Source of the DNA: Chamaecrista fasciculata
Lineage: Eukaryota; Streptophyta; Magnoliopsida; Fabales; Fabaceae
Reading direction: 5' to 3'
Length of the DNA: 64,000 nucleotides
Assembly: GCA_003254925.1 (NCBI GenBank)
Contig: QANZ01055075.1
Span: 109,989-173,988, forward strand
A program made the translations under genes and the position numbers. Below are positions 58,001 through 64,000 of the stretch, in pieces. The notes beneath the pieces were generated by a model. The model was not told the origin of the DNA. It saw only the letters and a list, made by a program, of their open reading frames with translations, and searched no databases. Every line of letters begins with the position of its first letter. The stretch's first letter is position 1.

Positions 58001-61000
58001 GATAAATCTACTGCTTCAAACAAAAAACTGAGTCACGCTTTTCACATCACCCTGGATTTTAGCTTGATTTATTTATTTGCCAGAATTTTAGTTTGATTTA
58101 GCAAATTGCTTTTATACCGTAAAAGTAACTAATTTATCAAACTTCATATACTAGTTATACCCTCCGAATTGGCTCCATTTAATTTATCTTGACCTTAAAA
58201 TGCTCAGGATTTTTTATCTGAAAAGGAAGTCAGATGAATTGATGCCAGAACAATTTATACATGAGAAACAGATTGGAGAAATAATGAAAACAGGGATTAT
58301 GAATAAACCTAATGCATTATTTGGGCTAAAAATAAAATGAAGAACACCAACTGAACTACAAAATATAATAAACAGAGTGGAAAATCACCTTTAATTTATA
58401 AATATCCTTCCGTGAAAAGGTAACAATGCAATCACCCTTTCGTATGTTAGAGAAGGATCCAAGAGGAACTGTTAAAGGGATTAAAGGTGACAGTCTCTCA
58501 TAATATTGAACCTACAGCAGGCATGACAAAGGATATAATTTATTAAATAAATTTAAACAACATCATAGTAGAAACAACTTAAGTCAAGAATGGGCCTCGA
58601 CAATGATTGTGCAATGGCAGATTCACAAGAAAGCATTGACTACCATAAATAACCCCCATCCCCCAGTGAGGAAAATAAATAATTCTCCTTGGTGGTTGTT
58701 CAGAAATAAAATCTCCAGTACCTCAACCTCATCTTCAGTAACTTTCAGTATATCCTGAATGAGGGGAACAGCTGCTGGATCACCACAAAGGTGAAGTTCA
58801 TCTGCAGCTATTCCTAATAAAGCACGTGTGAATGAAAATCCCCTTGACTTACACCCTAACATCTGGAAGAAAAAAGAAAAATAAATGTTTGAAGGGAATG
58901 TAAGTTCCAATATAAACATGTTCATAACTAAACTATAAGGTTGAATTTACTTAAAATGGACAATCAGTAATAGTATTAGTGGAATCACGAATGCATGTCA
59001 ATTATATTCTTGATTCACGTGACATCAACAAAGTTCTAGGAGTTGTTTAGATGTGGGAAGTCAATCTCAAAATGAACAATTGACATGCCTGAACTTCATC
59101 AATAACCGCACAGTGATAGTTGGAAGCTACATCAGCCATCTCAACCGTCACAGCCTTGTGTTTTGCACCATCAATTTCCTCTCTTTCTTGACCTGTAAGG
59201 AGGTCACAAGGAACATTTGCCCTATTCAACCGCTTTGCTACCTCCCATGCCAACAATCTTAAAGGACCACAATAAATGCCTACAGAGTAAAAAAGTACTC
59301 AATATGTTTACCAAGTTGTCATCAGCCCTTGTTATTTTTTACAATTTACCAATGTAGAAAATAGAATAACAATATACCAGAAGGACTTGACGCAAGTTGC
59401 TTCAGAGCATGATATGTTTTACCACTATTTGTAGGACCGACATGCAAGACAACCCTGCGTCGTTTACCCCGGGCCACTGGGTACCATGTATGAGGACAAC
59501 TACAAAACAGAAGAATATAGCACAGAACTGGTTTTTTATGATCTAAGACATTGTAGACATAATCATCATCATAGCAGCACTATGACAATAAACCACCAGA
59601 GAACTTGATTAAGAGGGGGATAGTTAAAAACATCAAACAATATCATATGGAATTTATAGTTGATTTATGAAGTGGATAGTTATGAAAGTTTGCACAATGT
59701 AAAATGTACAGGCTAGAGGAGCGTTGAGAAGAGATGTAGCCATCTTAAAATAAAAGAACACTCTATAAAGATTTCTAACAATCCCATGTATCTGCCCATG
59801 ATATTAAGAAAAGAAAATCATAACTTTGAAAAACAATTTATTACCAAAGCAGGAGGAGGAAATTTTAAAGGGTTCAATTTTCTAAAACCTATTCTTTAAC
59901 ATGAAAGAAATTTAGGGCATGTTTGATTCCCATCTCTAAAAACAACTTTTTAAAATTGTTTCGAGAGTTCATAAAATCTCCCAGTATATTTTATTTTTTA
60001 GATTTTAAAAACAATATTTGGTGTTTAGATTTTTAAAACAAAATAAAAAAACAATGTTATCAAACAGATGTTTTAGTTTTTTATGTTTTTAAAAGTAGAA
60101 AACAATTTTCACTGAAGGGAATCAAACAAACCCTTTAAATTTACAAATTTGGATGGAAAGTCAAATATGCTGATGGAAACCTGAGTTTGCTATTGGAATT
60201 ACAGAAGAAATAAATCAGACAAAATGGAAGAAAATCAAAAAAAAACTGCCAGGCCTTCATGGCTAGAAAACCTACCACAGTCTTCCCCAATGTCAGCCTA
60301 TTTCACTTTCTACCCTGTTATTCCCATTTTTCTAATAAACCGCATCTGGATTTCCCCAAACAGCATCCACATGTCCCTCTCACTCCCTAGATATTTCAAT
60401 CAACGCCAATGTCTGCAGAACTATGCTAAAATATATGCACATTCAATAGCTGTGAAACCTATATACATACGTTAAATCTGTATAATCAATCTTGGGGGTA
60501 CCACTGCGGCTGCTGTATGGTTGTATCTTGTTTGAAGCACTACCAAAATATCCAAACTTGCATTTAATGTATAGACAAAAAGGCACCTCATTACCTGTAT
60601 AAGGAGTTTAGGTAATGAATAATGATAGAGAAAAAAAATAACAACTGACATAATTAATCAAACTTGAGCAGCAAATTAGGTTTACTCAGGAATCTGAGCA
60701 GCATTATTAACATTCATGCCTACTAGCGGAGAAGACCATTCAAACTTCAGCAGCTGGGATTTGCCACCTTACAAAACAAACATACGACTTGAGCAACCAG
60801 GAAAAAGTTCCTAGTTGAGAAAATAAGTAGAGAATACCCTGCTGCTCACAACTAGTATTTTTTCCTATCACCGATAGGAATTGTAATAAAGCAAATGTTC
60901 TATTCCACCTTGCTCAAAAATTCTATGAAACACTTAAACATGTTTTATAGTTTATACTACTACATGGCTAGGTCTTAAAGGGCCTACTGTTCAAGTGGCA

Positions 61001-61488
61001 GGTTGTTTTGCACCCAAAGACCCCAGACTTCAAGAGACAGATAGGTCATTGTAGCCTATATTGCCGTTTGATTGTAAAAACAAGAAGGGTTGAACTATGA
61101 ATTGACAAAGGGAAAAGTTCTAGGGTGCTAACTCAAACGGCTATAGCCTATATGGGCTCATTCCAAACCTCATTGATTAATTGACAGCCGGAAAGAATTC
61201 AAACTTCATTAATGTTCACTTTCAACTTACGTTACTTCTGTTCTAAATCTTGAAACAAGGACATGCTCTCAAGTATCAATGAAACAGCTTCGAGTCCCTT
61301 TTGATTTCTTGGGTCTTCCCATTTTAATCGGAGACCAAACAAATTTTACCAAATGAAATATGCCAAGCAAATAATAACCGCAATGCAAGAGACGAAGAAA
61401 ACCGAAATAAAGATATGAAGATCGAAACGTAAAAGGGGCGAGAAACCCCACCTGACAATGCTTTCCGGCGAAAAATATACGATGCCAT
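49010..61488 (-). CDS. SUV3: SUV3-type ATP-dependent RNA helicase, mitochondrial (DExH16-like), 16 exons
   Basis: SUV3 is a DExH-box helicase that unwinds RNA for mitochondrial turnover. Exons (minus): 61488-61452, 60594-60471, 59499-59378, 59279-59089, 58862-58722, 58511-58389, 56139-56062, 54555-54387, 54119-54007, 53850-53770, 51968-51903, 50782-50718, 50596-50551, 50466-50350, 49601-49510 and 49097-49010. They total 1653 bases, 550 residues, in one frame. Walker A GPTNSGKT is at 75-82, the DExH-box equivalent DEVQ at 155-158, the [12 protein letters not shown] region in exon 8, and QIAGRAGR at 326-333 across exons 8/9. The short start [12 protein letters not shown] is Arg/Lys-containing, as expected of a targeting peptide. 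Intron 4 begins with GC (CAG|GCATGT); all others are GT-AG. Exons 11-16 were duplicated at 41449-45464. Terminal exon sequence beyond LIEEFL is poorly conserved in the family, so the last ~20 residues are less certain. Confidence 0.93.
53021..53375 (-). pseudogene. Copia reverse transcriptase/RNase H fragment in SUV3 intron 10
   Basis: Minus-strand codons read [25 protein letters not shown], then [12 protein letters not shown] and [12 protein letters not shown], a stop, then VEAEYCTA: the RT end and RNase H motifs of a Copia polyprotein. Stops and changes show it is dead. It lies in intron 10, between exons at 53770 and 51968, just outside the duplicated part. Confidence 0.85.
59914..60134. 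mobile_element. hAT-like MITE in SUV3 intron 2
   Basis: AGGGCATGTTTGATTCCC at the left faces GGGAATCAAACAAACCCTT at the right. The centre is AT-rich with TTTTTAAAA words. AAATTT-like sequence flanks both sides. GTTTGATTCCC ends are usual for small plant hAT MITEs. It lies between exons ending 60471 and starting 59499. Confidence 0.65.
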
Positions 61489-63096
61489 ATCTGTTGGAAA
61501 GTTGAAAAACTGGAAAAGATTATCGTTGGGGTTGGTAACTTAGAACAGTGAGTTTTCCATAGGGAAGTCAAATACGAGAAACGGGTCAATTGTAAGGTAA
61601 GAAAATAAGAAATCGTAGTATAGAAAGGGCATCATGCGGCGAATGGAATTACAGAAAAGCATCTTCCTTTGCCACTCATGTTGCAAACCTTCTCGCCCTG
61701 CTTGTAGCCTCAGATGTCGCCGACCTTGGCTCTCCAATTACGGCACCAACTCCAAGCAATATTAATAAAATCTAAACACTGTTTTTCTACGTAAATACAT
61801 ATACATAATTGTAAAAAAATAATGAATGTACAAATAATTAGTACCAAAGTATAATATTAAAAATTAAAATATATAATTTAATCAATTTGTTTTAATATGA
61901 GAGAATGGGTACCTATTTTATAACTTGTAAAATTTATAAAAAAAATAGTTTTTAATTATTCTCACATTGTATTTCATTATTTTTTGAGAAATATAAAATT
62001 TAAATTGATCCATACAAATGTACAAGTTACTAAATATTAATATGTCATTACCAAAAAAAATATATTAATCTATGATGATTTTTAAACAATAAAAAAACTT
62101 GTATTTTAATAATTTTCTTAAAAACTTTCCAAGTCATCATTTAAATTTAAAATGTATCAATGTAATACATTATGTTTTACTTGGCACAATTCACAAACCT
62201 CCACGCAAAGATCTCTGCAAACTTTGTACCCTCAATAGTCTAGCCCATACAAGCCTTTTTTTTTTTTTTTTGTGTCTACATGACTGGCCTATTAAACTTC
62301 ATTCTTTGTCGATATTACCAACTAAACTTCTTTTTTCGTCCGCCTAATAAAATTATGAAATCACGTTAAATGATGGTTTTGGGGTTTGGGCTAAAAGCTC
62401 ATGGGCTAGCCCATTACTATAAGTTAGGATCTACCTTCTTTGTTTGTTTTGAATGATAGTGCATTGGATTTTGATTTGCATGTTTGCTTAATTTGAGTGT
62501 CCTAATTATACATGTTTCGGTTTTATGCTACTGTTTTAGATTTGATTTAGGTTGTTGTATTTGAAGTTCGCTTGTTTTCTTAATTCGTTGAATTGATCTC
62601 CTTTCTCATTTTTCCTTCAAGTCCTCTGTCTGTTTTTGCTGATGAATGACAGTTCACAGGTGAATTGTGAGAATCAGCTAGCTAAAGCAGAACTAGGTTG
62701 AAGTGCTATATATGAATGATATAGATGATAGATATATATTCTTCTTTTTCAGATCTTCTATTGATCCCCCTCGTTCTCAATGAATTTTTCTCTCACTTAC
62801 TTCAGCCGATTTACTCCCTTATTGTGTTGTTATCATCTCAGCTTAGCTGCTGTAAAAATAGTTCTTTCGAAGAATCTGGTTTCATACAACACCAGTTTCA
62901 ATTATCATGTTTAATTTACTGCTGATATTAAATGTTTCTTTGTGTGATGTAGAGATCCGCGTTTCGAGTTTAACTTACGGAGAACGACACATTTACCATA
63001 TCAGAACTCAAATTGGCCAACAATAATATTCATCACAAAAAGATAATTCACTAAATTTTATTACATTTCTTTCCTTGAATGGCATCAAAATCTTTA
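61489..63096. other. SUV3 5' flank and intergenic region
   Basis: 61489-61740 is the likely SUV3 5' UTR, containing ATG codons out of frame with the main start (minus-strand ORF 61737-61540). Beyond that, AT-rich DNA. TGGGCTAAAAGC and GGGCTAGCCCA at about 62387-62413 resemble site II promoter words, without a gene attached. Low-complexity poly(T) at 62255-62271. No supported gene. Confidence 0.5.
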
Positions 63097-64000
63097 GGGT
63101 AAATTACAAAATAGGGTCCTGTGGTTTGGCCCTGTTTCAGATAGGGTATATGTGGTTTGAAAAGTTTCAAATTGGAGCCTGAGGTTAATTCCGTTTGCAA
63201 AATGGGGTCTAGGTAGTTTTGGCTGTCAAAACTAACGGTGCACGTGATTATCACGTGACACCCAAACCTGATTTGCCTAATTTAACATAAATCCCTAATT
63301 TCTTTTTTAATCCCTAAACTCTCTAAAAAAAATTTTAATCTTCATCATTCATCGTCTTCATCTTTCATCATCTTCATCTTCTCATCCACTAACCCAAATC
63401 CAGATTCCTTCATGAAAAAAGCACACAAATCTCACATCTTCTCATCATTTTCATCCAGATTCCTTCATCTTCTCATCATCGTCGTCATCATCATCTTCTC
63501 CCCCAAATCTCACAACCCTCAAATCGCAGCAAATCAATAACAGAAATCGCAGCAGGAGATCAAAGTAAATCGCAAATCGCAGAAATCTTCTGATTTGGGT
63601 CAGAGTAAATATAAAATCTGCCCAGAAATTCGAACAAACACAGAAAATGAAGATGAAGCAACGAAAAAAATGAAGATGAAGCAACGCAAAAATTCGCCCA
63701 GAACAAACGCGAACACAAATTCGAAAAACGCACACACAAACTCCCAAACTTGTCTAGATCTAGAGCAAATATGCCCAGGAGATTTAGATGAAGATTAAAA
63801 TAACTTAATTTGGAAAGATGAAGATGATGATTAAAAGAGAATGGAAGAGAAGGAAAGAACGACGACAGCAAGGGGAAGCACTGACGACGACGACGCCGGA
63901 GAAGAACAATGGAGTTGAAAACGAAACCGACAGAGGAAGAGAATGCAGCGAGCGAGATGAGAGAGCCGCGAAAATGGAGGAGGAAGAGAGGAGCACGACG
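63097..64000. mobile_element. Left part of a Mutator-like foldback element, running off the window
   Basis: GGGTAAATTACAAAATAGGGTCCTGTGGTTTGGCCC at 63097 resembles the termini of the elements at 12524, 22544 and 41634. The right end would lie beyond 64000. The following part is rich in TCATC/TCTTC and later GAAGA/GACGACG simple sequence on the plus strand, with several overlapping low-complexity ORFs. The last ~200 bases are GC-richer and purine-rich. Confidence 0.55.

Noticed and set aside
61540..61737. 65-codon ORF as the SUV3 N-terminus
   Set aside because: It is in another frame and lies upstream; the ATG at 61488 (MASYIF) splices in frame into exon 2, so this is at most an upstream ORF.
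62638..62730. Possible C/D-box snoRNA (TGATGA near 62640)
   Set aside because: No proper C box with purine, no D box at a suitable distance and no terminal stem.
63451..64000. Overlapping ORFs on both strands at the right edge
   Set aside because: Low-complexity TCATC/GAAGA sequence gives open frames in several phases; a gene starting beyond the edge cannot be judged.

Overview
The window is nuclear DNA from a flowering plant, almost certainly a eudicot. Genes have spliceosomal introns and plant-specific families (Aux/IAA, CIPK, 3-ketoacyl-CoA synthase, DUF506, PLS-type PPR, DUF716, plant SUV3 helicase). They sit in AT-rich intergenic DNA full of plant transposons. No operon, rRNA, convincing tRNA or CRISPR was seen. 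There is an assembly gap of Ns at 1912-2548 and one N at 48380.

Layout. 1-477 holds the 3' end of an Aux/IAA gene. 3462-4772 is an intronless CIPK kinase of the CIPK4/CIPK7 type; 3' of it lies a decayed tandem duplicate whose kinase ORF is gone, plus two solo LTRs with perfect 5-bp target-site duplications (TSDs) and a broken Copia element (5.4-10.6 kb). 12.0-13.9 kb has a Stowaway-like MITE and a long-TIR Mutator-like foldback. 14183-16699 is a two-exon KCS. 18661-19942 (-) is a three-exon DUF506 gene whose stop codon touches a foldback transposon. 24812-27914 (-) is a two-exon PPR gene. 33276-34235 is an intronless DUF716/TMEM45-like gene. 35421-36789 is a PIF/Harbinger-type element carrying pieces of a filament-like plant protein (FPP) gene. 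49010-61488 (-) is a 16-exon SUV3-type mitochondrial RNA helicase.

The most informative structure is a tandem segmental duplication across 33.4-52.6 kb. DUF716 (+) and SUV3 (-) were tail-to-tail neighbours. One breakpoint fell inside the DUF716 ORF and the other in SUV3 intron 10. The result is intact DUF716, then a SUV3 3'-half pseudogene (41449-45464), then a DUF716 fragment (46300-46650), then intact SUV3. Each gene kept one whole copy. The paired copies also act as occupied and empty sites, which show that a TRIM retrotransposon (43538-45150, LTRs differing at one of 413 positions) and a hAT-like MITE (37952-38807) are present in only one copy.

The genes are unrelated in pathway: auxin response, calcium signalling, very-long-chain fatty acid elongation, organelle RNA processing. 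They are neighbours, not a functional cluster. I found no clear candidate for a new multi-gene system. The notable content is structural: the reciprocal duplication, gene capture by transposons, a GC-AG intron, a transposon-supplied gene 3' end and a nested 103-bp MITE.
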